Assembly: GCF_022919095.1 (NCBI RefSeq)
Contig: NZ_CP095073.1
Span: 3,410,001 to 3,474,000, forward strand
From: Halobacillus salinarum
GTDB lineage: Bacteria; Bacillota; Bacilli; Bacillales; Halobacillaceae
Direction of reading: 5' to 3'
Length of the DNA: 64,000 nucleotides
Part shown: in pieces, positions 1 through 9,038 of the stretch
Layout of the letters: the number at the start of each line of letters is the position of its first letter
Numbering within the stretch: position 1 is the first letter of the stretch
The notes under the pieces: generated by a model
Databases searched by the model: none
Seen by the model: only the letters and a program-made list of their open reading frames with translations
Told to the model about the DNA's origin: nothing
Translations under genes and position numbers: made by a program

Positions 1-1076
1 GCGAACGTAACTTGATTGCCTCCAAACCCTCTAAATTCACCGGAAACCCCATTGTTCGTATAGACTGATTTTCCTTTTATATCTATGTTGGGAATGATGT
101 AAGGTCCTGAAGCATGTTCAACAGCAAAGTCCAGTATCGCCGGCCCGAGAGTTGCATAAGCACCTGTATCAGCAAGGATCCGCACTTGATGAGCTTGCAG
201 CACCCCTTGCTCATCAGCTCCGGTTTTCATCATAATTTTCATCGGATGTCTTTTTAACCCGGAAATCATGGATTCTTTTCTCGTTTGATGAATTTTAACT
301 GGACGACCACTCTTCAAAGCAAGAAGAGCTCCGTAAGGCTGGATATTTAATTCATCCTTCCCGCCGAACGAGCCGCCCATTGGACTGGATACTACGCGAA
401 TGCTCTCTTCCTTGATTGCTAATATCCTCGATAGTTGAAAACGGTCCTTATACCCATGCTGTGTACCTACATAGGCCGTTATCCCTCCCCCAGGTTCTGG
501 AACAATGACTCCGCCTTCTGTTTCCATATAGGTATGCATCTGCCTTGGAACAAGGTAAGCTTCCTCTACCACTGCTTTGCAATTCTCAAAACCATCACCC
601 ATGTTTCCCTGCTGGCAGCCAGCTTCGTGAAGGATGTTTCCATTGTCATGGATGGGCATCGTCTCCTCATGCAGGGCAGTTTCCATCTCATCAATAACAG
701 GCAGCTCTTCATAGTGAACTTGGATCCTTTGTAATGCCTGTTCAGCAATCTCAAGGGAGTCCGCAGCTACAGCAGCTACGGCATCACCGATAAAACGTAC
801 ACGCGTTTCACAAAGCACGGGTTGATCCGGGGTAATAATGCCAAACCCATTAAGTTCTGGAATATCTTTATGAGTAATAACAGCCCTTACACCCGCCATT
901 TCTTCTGCTGTTGATGTATCAATGTTAAGAATATTGGCGTGAGGATAAGCGCTTCTTAATATCTTTCCATACAGCATAGAATCAAATGAAAGGTCACTTA
1001 AATAACGCAGATCCCCGGTGACTTTTCCTTGTCCATCCGGTCTTACCCGCTGACGATATTGAGAAATCTGCTGCAT
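1..1076 (-). CDS. pucD: Xanthine dehydrogenase, molybdenum-binding subunit (5' part; runs off window)
   Basis: This is the N-terminal roughly 358 residues of the large catalytic subunit that oxidises hypoxanthine and xanthine to urate at a molybdenum-pterin site. The reading frame is open from the ATG at 1076 to the window edge. It contains the family hallmark GGSFGGKDE and a typical start, MQQISQYRQRVRPDGQGKV. The start is supported by AGAAAGGAGT just upstream, lying in the 3' end of pucC, with only 3 bases between the genes. Order pucA-pucB-pucC-pucD matches the B. subtilis puc operon; the 2Fe-2S subunit pucE would be expected beyond position 1. The C-terminal half is not in view. Confidence 0.93.
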   Translation of the reverse strand, partial: MQQISQYRQRVRPDGQGKVTGDLRYLSDLSFDSMLYGKILRSAYPHANILNIDTSTAEEMAGVRAVITHKDIPELNGFGIITPDQPVLCETRVRFIGDAVAAVAADSLEIAEQALQRIQVHYEELPVIDEMETALHEETMPIHDNGNILHEAGCQQGNMGDGFENCKAVVEEAYLVPRQMHTYMETEGGVIVPEPGGGITAYVGTQHGYKDRFQLSRILAIKEESIRVVSSPMGGSFGGKDELNIQPYGALLALKSGRPVKIHQTRKESMISGLKRHPMKIMMKTGADEQGVLQAHQVRILADTGAYATLGPAILDFAVEHASGPYIIPNIDIKGKSVYTNNGVSGEFRGFGGNQVTF

Positions 1077-1079
1077 TTG

Positions 1080-1988
1080 TTAACTCCTTTCTATCTGAGC
1101 TATCCATTCTTCCAGCTCCGATACGATGAGGTTAGCTGCGACCTGCGTACAGTATTCACCCGATGTAAAAGGCGTTGGGGCTGGACGATAAGTACGAATG
1201 ATCTCTTTTTCAAGCAGCAAAAGCCTCTTGTCGTCAAGTTGTTTGCCTAGAAGCAAGCTTTCACACGTTTCAAGCCGGTGCGGCAAGTACTTCCCTCCTC
1301 CGATGGCGAAGCGGGCCGAAGTGACCTTATGATTGGAATCGATTCTAATACTGCCGGCCACCGTCACTAGAGATGGAATGAAACCTTCCCTGCGCCCAAC
1401 CTTTTTATAAAAATGGAGGATTTCTCCTTCTGCAGAAGGAATCGGAAGGAAAAACGCCGTAATTAATTCATCCCTTCGTTTAGGAATCGACACAAAATCA
1501 TGTAAAGACTCTACGTGCATTTCCTTTCCATCAAACCAGGAAATATGTGCATTTATTACGAGCAGTGCCGGAATAAGATCTCCAATCCCATAAGCTACAT
1601 TCCCACCGATAGCAGCCTGATTTCTCACAGCTGGAGAAGCAACCTGATCGATAGCTGTAGAAAGAACCTGCCAACTCTTCCTTATGGAAGGATGTTTCTG
1701 GCATGCCTTCAGGCTGGTCAGTGCCCCGATAATAAGATTCCCAGTGGATTTATCTATCCCTTTCATCCCCTCAATAGAAGCTAGACTTATGAACTGACCC
1801 GGCAGCGCAATCCCCTTTTCTCTCATAAGCTGAAGAACAGTACCCCCAGCAATATAAGCCGCATGTTCACCAAATTTTCTTTTTAACCTCCATGCTTCTT
1901 CTACACTTCCGGGATGCCAGACCTTTGTGTACAACTGATTAGGATTGCTTAATTGAGTTGATAAGCCGGACCTAACTCCGTTATCCAT
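1080..1988 (-). CDS. pucC: Xanthine dehydrogenase, FAD-binding subunit
   Basis: This 302-residue protein is the flavin subunit that passes electrons from the Mo/Fe-S subunits to NAD+. The FAD-binding motif AGGT lies near residues 47-50 and a second motif, AAIGGNVAYG, in the middle; the C-terminal CO-dehydrogenase flavoprotein-type domain follows. Length fits the family (about 280-300 residues). The ATG at 1988 has GGAGGATGAGTATCA in front of it and overlaps the end of pucB by 40 bases, so translation is probably coupled. It belongs to the puc operon with pucA, pucB and pucD. Confidence 0.93.
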   Translation of the reverse strand: MDNGVRSGLSTQLSNPNQLYTKVWHPGSVEEAWRLKRKFGEHAAYIAGGTVLQLMREKGIALPGQFISLASIEGMKGIDKSTGNLIIGALTSLKACQKHPSIRKSWQVLSTAIDQVASPAVRNQAAIGGNVAYGIGDLIPALLVINAHISWFDGKEMHVESLHDFVSIPKRRDELITAFFLPIPSAEGEILHFYKKVGRREGFIPSLVTVAGSIRIDSNHKVTSARFAIGGGKYLPHRLETCESLLLGKQLDDKRLLLLEKEIIRTYRPAPTPFTSGEYCTQVAANLIVSELEEWIAQIERS

Positions 1989-2599
1989 TGATACTCATCC
2001 TCCGTATCGATATCAAAGAACATCCACCATTGATCATATTCAATCTTCCTCCCTTGAGCAGCAAGCTTTTTGTTAAGGAGGCATTTAGCCCCTTTGTCTC
2101 CGCATAGAGTAAACAAGTCTTGAAACAATGTATAATCGATCAATAAAGGCGGCTGAATGACTCCATGGAAAGCAGAAGCTACGAAATGAAAAGGAGGGTC
2201 TTCTTCTCTCCCTTCTCGATAGTTCTTTAATAACTCATTAATCATAGCGGGAGTGACAAAGGGTTGATCGGCCAACAGGATAACAATTTGTGTGGCCTTA
2301 AAGAATTGAGCTCTTCTGATACCTTCCTGGAGTGAATAGGCCTGGCCATCACACGCTCTCGGGCATACTACGTGTGTCCATTTTGAACGGTAAGGTTCAC
2401 AAAGGAATGCAGGCTCCATCCAATTGAGGGAATCCCCTTCTTGAGTAATCACGTAAATATGATCGAGTTCCGAAAATAAAGCCTTCGAAAAGGAATGGCT
2501 GCCAATAGTCGTTCGTTCCAGGACAAGACTCAGCTTATTACGTCCCATACGTTTGCTCTTTCCAGCAGCCAGAAAAATACCGACCTTATCCCGATTCAT
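1949..2599 (-). CDS. pucB: Molybdenum cofactor cytidylyltransferase/MocA-type maturation protein
   Basis: This 216-residue nucleotidyltransferase carries the N-terminal NTP-binding signature LAAGKSKRMGRNK (about residues 10-22) of the MobA/MocA family, and ADQPF in the middle. In B. subtilis, PucB is needed to make active xanthine dehydrogenase, presumably by converting the molybdopterin cofactor to its cytosine dinucleotide form. It overlaps pucA by 14 bases, with AAGGTGG upstream of the ATG, and sits immediately before pucC. Function is by family and context; the nucleotide used is not proven by the sequence. Confidence 0.88.
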   Translation of the reverse strand: MNRDKVGIFLAAGKSKRMGRNKLSLVLERTTIGSHSFSKALFSELDHIYVITQEGDSLNWMEPAFLCEPYRSKWTHVVCPRACDGQAYSLQEGIRRAQFFKATQIVILLADQPFVTPAMINELLKNYREGREEDPPFHFVASAFHGVIQPPLLIDYTLFQDLFTLCGDKGAKCLLNKKLAAQGRKIEYDQWWMFFDIDTEDEYQWITELGPAYQLN

Positions 2600-3590
2600 G
2601 AAGCACCACCTTAGATTTTTTAGACACTTGAATCAATTGAGCAATAATGCTGATGGCAATCTCATCTGCTCCTTCAGCGTCGATCGATAAACCGGCTGGA
2701 GTCGTGATTAAAGGCGGAAGGACATCCGTTCCTAACAGCCGTTTCGTTCTTTGTTTAGATCCTAATACTGCTAAATATTTCAATTCTTTCCCTATTAAAT
2801 AAGAGAGCAGTTCTTTATCTTTTTGAAAACTATGGGTCAACAGAACAACAAAATCATTGGGAGAAAATTGAATTTTGTTTACTAAGTCTGTTGGAAAACC
2901 TACAATTCTCTCATCAGCATCAGGAAAATGCTCTTTCGTGCATAAGGCTGGACGCCAGTCTGCTACTATAACTGAAAAACCTGTTTTGGACGCCATGTCT
3001 ACTAATGGAATGGCATCTTTGCCTGCCCCCAGAACGATCAGCCTCTCCTTAGGCTGAAAACAGTGAAAGTAAACTTCTTTTTCTCCTTCTTTTGTTTTAC
3101 CGAATTTTTGTGAGGTCATTTCTAAACTTTTCCCGGAAAAGTAGTCGTTATCTCCGAAATACTCCTCGCCTGCTCTGTAAAGGGTTTTCACTTCGCTGTT
3201 GCCGATAGGCAGTTTTTTATACATCGTGACTTTCTTCCCTTGCTCAAGCAGTACCTTTAATTTAGTTAACTGACTACTTAACACATCAGTAATAGGTTCG
3301 AGCAATACTTGAATCAAGCCATTACAGCCTGATCCTTCTCCCCACATCAAATCACGATAGCCTCTCATGTCATAAACAATAATTTCAGCATCTTTTGACT
3401 CATTCCGTTTGATTCGTTCGGCTACATCTTCCTCCAGACATCCCGCACTAATCATACCTACCTGACTTCCATTTTGTTTAAAAAGCATCATCGCTCCTTC
3501 TTTTTTATAAGCAGATCCTTCAACGTGGACGATAGTAGCTAATACATCACCAGTTTCTGCTTCTGGAAAGATTTGATGAATATCATCCAT
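2586..3590 (-). CDS. pucA: XdhC/CoxI-type xanthine dehydrogenase maturation factor
   Basis: This 334-residue protein has an N-terminal XdhC/CoxI domain (VEGSAYKKEGAMM; SAGCLEEDV near residues 49-57) and a C-terminal Rossmann-like XdhC domain (VLGAGKDAIPL near residue 190). XdhC proteins bind and protect the sulfurated molybdenum cofactor and insert it into xanthine dehydrogenase. It is the first gene of the puc operon here, with GGGAGAAACAACT before the ATG. No separate promoter was identified with confidence in the AT-rich 226 bases upstream. Confidence 0.9.
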   Translation of the reverse strand: MDDIHQIFPEAETGDVLATIVHVEGSAYKKEGAMMLFKQNGSQVGMISAGCLEEDVAERIKRNESKDAEIIVYDMRGYRDLMWGEGSGCNGLIQVLLEPITDVLSSQLTKLKVLLEQGKKVTMYKKLPIGNSEVKTLYRAGEEYFGDNDYFSGKSLEMTSQKFGKTKEGEKEVYFHCFQPKERLIVLGAGKDAIPLVDMASKTGFSVIVADWRPALCTKEHFPDADERIVGFPTDLVNKIQFSPNDFVVLLTHSFQKDKELLSYLIGKELKYLAVLGSKQRTKRLLGTDVLPPLITTPAGLSIDAEGADEIAISIIAQLIQVSKKSKVVLHESG

Positions 3591-3816
3591 AGTTGTTTCT
3601 CCCTTTCATATTTTTAATATTCTAAAAATTAAAGCGAAATTTTTTTATATGAATCTCCTCTGTACAGATGTTATATTAATTAACACAACATGTAATGTCT
3701 ACTCAGCTTATATAGATCATAAAATGTATGGAGGAATTTGTCATTGTGTAAATTGAATAATTCCTGCCGCTGCTTTTAGACGGAGTAACTAAACATTCTA
3801 AAAGGAGGTTGATTCC

Positions 3817-4206
3817 ATGAGCTATCAAGTCTTCGTTTACGGTACTCTTCTAAACGGCGAATCCAACCATCACATCGCTGTTCCACATTTATTAAAAAGC
3901 GAACCAGGTACCATTCATGGATGTTTATATAATGTCGGCCGATACCCAGCCGTCGTCTTAAACGATAAAAACAAAATTACGGGCGAATGGTTCACAATTA
4001 CAGAAGAAGGTCTGCGGCAATTCGATACCCTCGAAGGTCATGAACCAGGCAGCACCAATAACCACTATGACCGCGTTTGGATTGCAGATGCAAATAACGA
4101 TCAAGAAGGTTATGTTTATACGTTCACAGAGGAACAAGCAGCAGCACTTGAAGAAATTCCATCCGGAAACTGGATTAATTTCCGCAGGAAGAAACACTTA
4201 CGTTAG
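3817..4206 (+). CDS. Gamma-glutamylcyclotransferase-like protein (AIG2/YtfP-type)
   Basis: This 129-residue protein has the family start, QVFVYGTLLNG, whose YGTL loop binds the gamma-glutamyl group, and an acidic residue in the middle (EGHEPG region). Members cleave gamma-glutamyl-amines to 5-oxoproline, but the substrate cannot be read from sequence. A strong AAAGGAGGTTGATTCC precedes the ATG. The stop codon overlaps the end of the convergent amidohydrolase gene by 9 bases, so the two transcripts are antisense at their 3' ends. Confidence 0.8.
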   Translation: MSYQVFVYGTLLNGESNHHIAVPHLLKSEPGTIHGCLYNVGRYPAVVLNDKNKITGEWFTITEEGLRQFDTLEGHEPGSTNNHYDRVWIADANNDQEGYVYTFTEEQAAALEEIPSGNWINFRRKKHLR

Positions 4207-5531
4207 AACTGGCGATCGCTTGACTAGACGCTTAATCGAATTATCCGCTTCATTTAATACAAGTTCTTTGTCTATCGTTTTTAGTTTCCCTTGATCCATA
4301 ACTACTTTTCCATTAATCATGGTCATGTCCACGTCTGCCCGGGTAGCGGAGTAAACAATTCTCGAGATGGGATCTACATTAAAACTTGGATACGTATGAA
4401 ATTGACGCAGATTCAATATCGCTAAATCTGCCTTTTTCCCAATTTCAAGGCTGCCTATTTCATGTTGACGGCCAATCGCCCGGGCACCACCTATGGTTGC
4501 CATCCTGAATACAGTTTTCGCGTCCATGGCTGCAGGTCCATGAAAGGGTTTTTGAATAAGAGCAGCCAGTCTCATCTCGTTAAACATATCTAAATTATTG
4601 TTACAAGGAGCGCCATCCGCCCCTAAACTCAATGAAATCTCCCGATTGACTAAATCCTGAGTATCAGCAATTCCGGAAGCAAGCTTTAAATTTGAACCAG
4701 GACAATGACTGACATGCACACCTTTTTCCTTGATGATTTTCTTTTCCATTTCATCCAGCCAAACACAATGAGCTAAAATCAACCGTTCATTAGCAAGACC
4801 AAGAGAATCAAGGTACACCACATTCCTCATTCCTGTCTCCGCCTCTACCATTTGAATTTCCCCTTGATTTTCAGAAGCGTGCGTATGGACATAAACATTG
4901 TAAAACTTGGACAATCTCGCTACTTCTCTAAGAAGCTCCTCGGTACAAGAAATCGCAAACCTCGGTGAGAATGCGTATTGGATCCGCCCGCCATCATGCA
5001 TATGCCACTTTTTCAGCAAATCAACGCTTTCCTGAAGAGATTTCTCAGTACTTTCCTGGAGATTACTCGGAACTCCGCCACCTTTATCCATCATCACCTT
5101 TCCCGAAAGGGCACGAATTCCACTTTTTGATATCGCCTGAAAGGCAGCATCCGTATGGTGCACCGTCTCCATATCCACCACTGTTGTCGTTCCACTTTCA
5201 ATCATTTCCCCAAGACCAAGCATGGCCGAATAATAAATCGACTCTTCATCGTGTGCAGCTTCAAGCGGCCAGATCCGCTTTTCCAACCATTCCATCAATT
5301 CCAAGTCATCCCCCTGCCGCGAAAAAGCGTCTGACACAGATGAATATGCGTCTGAACGAACCCCGGAATTACAGTTCGCCCCTCGGCATCAATGACCTCA
5401 TCGACCTCGTCATTAAGATTCTGACCCATTTTAATAATGAATTCATCCTGGATCAGAACATCTCCTTTTATCACCTCTTCACGCTCATTCATTGTAATGA
5501 TTTCAGCATTCTTAATTAGCATCCGACTCAT
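4198..5531 (-). pseudogene. Purine-type amidohydrolase (8-oxoguanine/guanine deaminase-like), single-base frameshift
   Basis: Read in two frames, this is a 444-residue metal-dependent amidohydrolase of the AtzA/TrzA group. The N-terminal part (5295-5531) ends with the metal-binding THIHL (H62, H64). The rest (from about 5316 downwards) carries HTHASENQGE, LAHCVWLD and GADGAPCNNN. One extra G in the five-G run at 5310-5314 would join them seamlessly as QTLFRGRGDDLEL, so this may be a sequencing error and the gene intact. The neighbourhood (xanthine dehydrogenase, NCS1 permease) and the purine-type riboswitch in its leader favour deamination of guanine or 8-oxoguanine. The exact substrate is inference. 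Confidence 0.85.
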
Positions 5532-5580
5532 GTAAAGACCCCCCGATTAAATTTTCAGATGATAGAAACAGATGAAATGG

Positions 5581-5640
5581 ACAAAACAAAAACCCGGCCG
5601 CAAAACGCACAGCCCCGCGACCATACGTTTCGTAGCCAGG
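5581..5640 (-). terminator. Riboswitch expression platform: terminator that uses the aptamer's 3' strand
   Basis: On the minus strand CCTGGCTACGAAACG (5640-5626) can pair with CGTTTTGCGGCCGGG (5607-5593) in 14 of 15 positions, counting three G-U pairs. It is followed by TTTTTGTTTTGT. The upstream arm is the 3' strand of aptamer helices P3 and P1, so terminator and ligand-bound aptamer exclude each other: ligand should turn the gene ON. A shorter hairpin (GGTCGC/GCGGCC) inside the same stretch lies three bases before the T-run and would be a weaker terminator. Confidence 0.75.
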
Positions 5641-5694
5641 AATTTACGGTTCCTTGTAGAGACCCTCAAACCAGATTATTGAGAATATACGAAA
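5628..5694 (-). promoter_or_regulatory. Purine (guanine-family) riboswitch aptamer, variant core
   Basis: The minus strand folds into the purine three-way junction. P1 is TTTCGTA/TACGAAA, P2 is CTCAA/TTGAG with a loop ending in TGG, and P3 is AGGAA/TTCCT with loop CCGTAAA. The two loops keep the GG/CC residues that pair in known aptamers. In xpt numbering the ligand-contacting U22, U47, U51 and C74 are kept, so the ligand should be guanine-like. Positions 24 (U), 48 (C), 54 (A) and 73 (G) differ from the usual A, U, C and A. The aptamer lies about 100 bases before the amidohydrolase start. Confidence 0.85.
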
Positions 5695-5714
5695 CTTGCA
5701 TATGAATTTCTTCT

Positions 5715-5743
5715 ATATTACGACTTCCACCCTTTTCATTCAA
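5715..5743 (-). promoter_or_regulatory. Candidate sigma-A promoter for the riboswitch-controlled gene
   Basis: On the minus strand TTGAAT (5743-5738) and TAATAT (5720-5715) are separated by 17 bases. Transcription would start close to 5708, just before the aptamer begins at 5694. Confidence 0.55.
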
Positions 5744-5928
5744 TATATATGTAAGAAAACCTAACACAAATAAATAATCGATATCCTTACCTCCTGCATT
5801 TTTTCGAAAATTTTGTCTTATTTATCTAAATATCCAGCAAAAATATGTCTAAAATATCTAATGACCTCCTTTCCAGGTTCCTATACAATGTTAGAAAAGT
5901 TGACATAAGTCATGTAGGAGGAATGTAA

Positions 5929-7383
5929 ATGGGATTGCAAAATCCAACTGCTAAAGAAGATCCACGTCCGGAAAATGAACTCTCCGTCTTCACTAATCGT
6001 TTAAAGATGCCGCACATTTACGTGATTTTATTTTTGTTTAGTATGGTGGCAGCCATTACGACTTATTTCGTTCCAGCAGGTACGTACGACAGAATAAGTG
6101 GACCTGAAGGAAGGACGACCATTGATCCTAGTTCATTTCATACAGTAACCCCAAGCCCAACTTCTCCCACGGATTTCATGCTCGCATTTCCTAAAGGGCT
6201 GGTTAGTGCAGGAAGTGTGGTATTCTTCACATTTATCATTGGTGGAATGTTTATGGTATTAAGAAGAACCGGCATTATAGAAATTGCCGTTGATACGTTA
6301 ACGAGAACCTTCACAGAAAAAAGTCTTGCCATTATCCCTGTGCTGATGATCGTTTTTTCATTGATTTGCAGTTTAATAGGAACACAGGAGCTCAGCCTCG
6401 TTTATGTACCTGTCATTCTGCCTCTGGTGATCGCGCTGGGCTATGACTCGATCATCGCTGCAGCCATAGCTCTTTGCGCCACAACGGCCGGGTTTACTGC
6501 AGGTTTTTTAAACCCCATTAACACAGGATTAGGACAGAAGCTGGCCGGACTCTCTCTTTACAGCGGATTAGGTCTCCGCCTGGCCGCTTTTATGATCATG
6601 GTAGTTATCGGTATCTTGTATGTGCTCCGATATGCAAGGAGAATTAAACGTGACCCTGAACAAAGTCTTGTTTATGAGGACGATTATGAAAAACGCAAGC
6701 TTTACAAAACCGTACAAAGTACGAATCGCTATCAAGCCACCCTCAGGCAGAAGCTAGCTTCCATAACCGCTCTGCTATTCTTCGGTATCCTTGTCTACGG
6801 AGTGCTGAAGCACAGCTGGTTCATGATGGAAATGTCAGGGTTGTTTATCATCATGGGTATCGTTGTAGGTCTGGTAGCAGGACTCTCTACAAGTGAAATA
6901 TGTGAAGGATTCAATGATGGCTTTAAAAGTGTTTTACTAGGGGCATTTATTGTAGGGGTGGCTCGAGCAGTAGCCGTCATTATGGAAGACGCTCATATCA
7001 TGGATTCGATCGTCTTCGGACTCGGTCAACTTGTCGGCCATTTTCCTTCTATATTCAGCGCCATTGGAATGTTTATTGTGCAATTACTATTCAACTTTCT
7101 TGTCCCTTCAGGAAGCGGACAAGCCTTAGTGACAATTCCTATAATGGCTCCGCTGGCAGACCTTATAGGGGTTACGAAGCAGACAGCCATACTTGCCTAT
7201 CAATTCGGAGATGGTTTAGGCAACATCTTGTTTCCTACTTCCGGTTATTTTATGGCCACTCTTGCCTTAGCTGGAGTGAAGTGGCAGAAGTGGGTTAAGT
7301 TTTACCTTCCCCTTTTTGGATTGTGGACAGGTACGAGCCTTATCTTTTTAATCATTGCACAAATTATTCAATGGAATGGCTGA
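5929..7383 (+). CDS. YfcC/DcuC-family membrane carrier
   Basis: This 484-residue polytopic membrane protein has about 11-12 hydrophobic segments. It begins with the family pattern KMPHIYVILFLFSMVAAITTYFVPAGTYDR (split here: PHIYVIL, then VPAGTYDR) and has the repeated re-entrant-like motifs GTQELSLVYVPVILPL and PSGSGQALVTIPIMAPLADL. YfcC relatives are usually predicted carriers for basic amino acids, short-chain acids or C4-dicarboxylates. Here it sits beside purine genes and just before an NCS1 permease, so a purine breakdown product is possible but unproven. GTAGGAGGAATGTAA precedes the ATG. Confidence 0.82.
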   Translation: MGLQNPTAKEDPRPENELSVFTNRLKMPHIYVILFLFSMVAAITTYFVPAGTYDRISGPEGRTTIDPSSFHTVTPSPTSPTDFMLAFPKGLVSAGSVVFFTFIIGGMFMVLRRTGIIEIAVDTLTRTFTEKSLAIIPVLMIVFSLICSLIGTQELSLVYVPVILPLVIALGYDSIIAAAIALCATTAGFTAGFLNPINTGLGQKLAGLSLYSGLGLRLAAFMIMVVIGILYVLRYARRIKRDPEQSLVYEDDYEKRKLYKTVQSTNRYQATLRQKLASITALLFFGILVYGVLKHSWFMMEMSGLFIIMGIVVGLVAGLSTSEICEGFNDGFKSVLLGAFIVGVARAVAVIMEDAHIMDSIVFGLGQLVGHFPSIFSAIGMFIVQLLFNFLVPSGSGQALVTIPIMAPLADLIGVTKQTAILAYQFGDGLGNILFPTSGYFMATLALAGVKWQKWVKFYLPLFGLWTGTSLIFLIIAQIIQWNG

Positions 7384-7414
7384 GCTGCTGAGTAATCAAT
7401 AAAAGGAGGAAATT

Positions 7415-8797
7415 ATGACTAGTCATTATAGCTTGCTGCCGATTACTAAAGAAAAAAACCGTATTTTAGGTCCAAAAGCTTACATTGCGATGTGGTGGGG
7501 AGACGCCATCATGGTCGGTTCGTTTATGTTAGGATCCAGTATGATTCCCCCATTCGGAGAACTAAATTTGTATCAGGCATTTGCAGCATTGATTTTGGCA
7601 AACCTATTAGCCGCTCTTTTGTTTGCTTTAAACGGTAGAGTCGGATGGAAGCATGGGATACCGATGGTGGTACAGCTTCGTTCTTCGTTTGGACCCGCCG
7701 GAGCAAAAGTTCCTTCACTTCTTCGGGCAGTTCCTGCATTATTTTGGTATGGCGTCCAAACGTGGTTAGGTGCACAAGCCTTGAATCATATCTTTCTCGA
7801 TATCACAGGGTTCGGTAATGTTTGGATCTGGTTTTTTAGCTTTCAGGCACTGCAGATTTATTTATCTGCCAAAGGAATCAAATCTATTAAATGGATCGAG
7901 ATTGTCGGGGCGATTATTATCATGCTTGGTGTCATCTACATGATTTTCCTATTCCTCTCAACCTTTGGGTTCCAAGTGGAAAAAACTGCTGACATACAAG
8001 GAACATGGGGCATTCCGTTCTGGCTTGCGATGACCGTGTTACTCGGACAGTTTTCAGCGCTCTTCTTAAATGTGTCTGATTACACGCGTTATGTCCCTAA
8101 AAAAATATCAGGTAAAACCTTCATCGGCTCCCATATTATCGGGATTGTACCGCCAATGATCCTGCTCCCCCTCGTCGGGGTTTTAGGAGCAGCGGCCGTT
8201 GGGATATGGAACCCCGTTGATATTATTTCCGAGTACATATCAAATTTCATGGCAAGTCTGATTATCTTACTCGTCATTGCATTAGCCCAAATTACAACTA
8301 ATCTTGTCGCTAACATTACACCTACCGTATTTGTAGCCATGGATCTTTTCAACATATCCTGGGAGAAAGCCTGTGTGATCATCGGTCTCCTCGGAGTCTT
8401 CACTTGTCCGTGGTGGATCATGAGTGCTTCTTACTTTACTGTCTTTATTTCCATCGTTTCCGCATTCTTAGGACCAGTGTTCGCAGTTATGGTCATCGAT
8501 TATTACTTTATCCATAAAGGTCATTACAATGTGGAGAAATTATATGAGACAGCTCATTTATTTTCCTCTTTCAAAGGGTGGAATCCTGCAGCGATCATTG
8601 CCATTACTGCAGGTACAGCGTTTTCTTTCATCAATGTTGATTTATCCTGGTTTTTAGGGCTTCTCCCAGCTGGTATAGTTTATTTATTACTCATGAAATT
8701 CTGGATAGGAAAAAAAGAAAAGTATGTAGAAGATTCTATAACCTCCACATCAGCTCAAACCGTCATGAGGGAGAAAAAAGAAATCCAGGCAAATTAA
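7415..8797 (+). CDS. NCS1-family nucleobase/allantoin-type permease
   Basis: This 460-residue, 12-segment membrane protein is a nucleobase:cation symporter-1 family member. Its N-terminus, NRILGPKAYIAMWWGDAIMVG, is split here by the 20-residue limit: NRILGPKAYIAMWW, then GDAIMVGSFMLG. LRSSFGPAGAKVPSLLRA and VSDYTRYVPKK are also family-like. It resembles PucI/CodB transporters. It follows the YfcC gene by 31 bases in the same direction with AAAGGAGGAAATT before the ATG, so they form an operon. With the puc genes and amidohydrolase this is probably the uptake arm of purine or purine-derivative use; substrate is inferred. Confidence 0.85.
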   Translation: MTSHYSLLPITKEKNRILGPKAYIAMWWGDAIMVGSFMLGSSMIPPFGELNLYQAFAALILANLLAALLFALNGRVGWKHGIPMVVQLRSSFGPAGAKVPSLLRAVPALFWYGVQTWLGAQALNHIFLDITGFGNVWIWFFSFQALQIYLSAKGIKSIKWIEIVGAIIIMLGVIYMIFLFLSTFGFQVEKTADIQGTWGIPFWLAMTVLLGQFSALFLNVSDYTRYVPKKISGKTFIGSHIIGIVPPMILLPLVGVLGAAAVGIWNPVDIISEYISNFMASLIILLVIALAQITTNLVANITPTVFVAMDLFNISWEKACVIIGLLGVFTCPWWIMSASYFTVFISIVSAFLGPVFAVMVIDYYFIHKGHYNVEKLYETAHLFSSFKGWNPAAIIAITAGTAFSFINVDLSWFLGLLPAGIVYLLLMKFWIGKKEKYVEDSITSTSAQTVMREKKEIQAN

Positions 8798-8813
8798 GTC
8801 CCCATCAATAAAT

Positions 8814-8838
8814 GTCCCAGCTTTAAGCTGGGGCATTT
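8814..8838 (+). terminator. Rho-independent terminator after the NCS1 permease
   Basis: A GTCCCAGC/GCTGGGGC hairpin is followed by ATTTCATTATTT, 17 bases after the stop codon. Confidence 0.7.
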
Positions 8839-8951
8839 CATTATTTCAGAACGCATCCAAAATAGTTTTTCTACACCTTTAGGCAAACACCTTCCCTCCT
8901 TTTTCATTCATTTCATACAATACAATATACTGATTAAAGGTGGTGAAAATT

Positions 8952-9038
8952 GTGGGCTACGGATACGGCGGCGGTTTTGCGCTAATCGTTGTATTGTTTA
9001 TTTTGTTAGTAATTATTGGAGCTGCTTGTTTTTATTAA
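8952..9038 (+). CDS. YjcZ-family sporulation peptide
   Basis: A 28-residue peptide starting with GTG reads MGYGYGGGFALIVVLFILL and then VIIGAACFY. The Gly/Tyr-rich head and single hydrophobic segment are the hallmark of YjcZ-type small proteins found in spores of Bacillaceae. AAAGGTGGTGAAAATT lies upstream. The gene is monocistronic and supports a spore-forming host. Its role is unknown. Confidence 0.8.
   Translation: MGYGYGGGFALIVVLFILLVIIGAACFY

Noticed and set aside
5310-5314. Programmed frameshift in the amidohydrolase
   Set aside because: No slippery heptamer or downstream stimulator is evident, and five other genes show the same single-G deficit.
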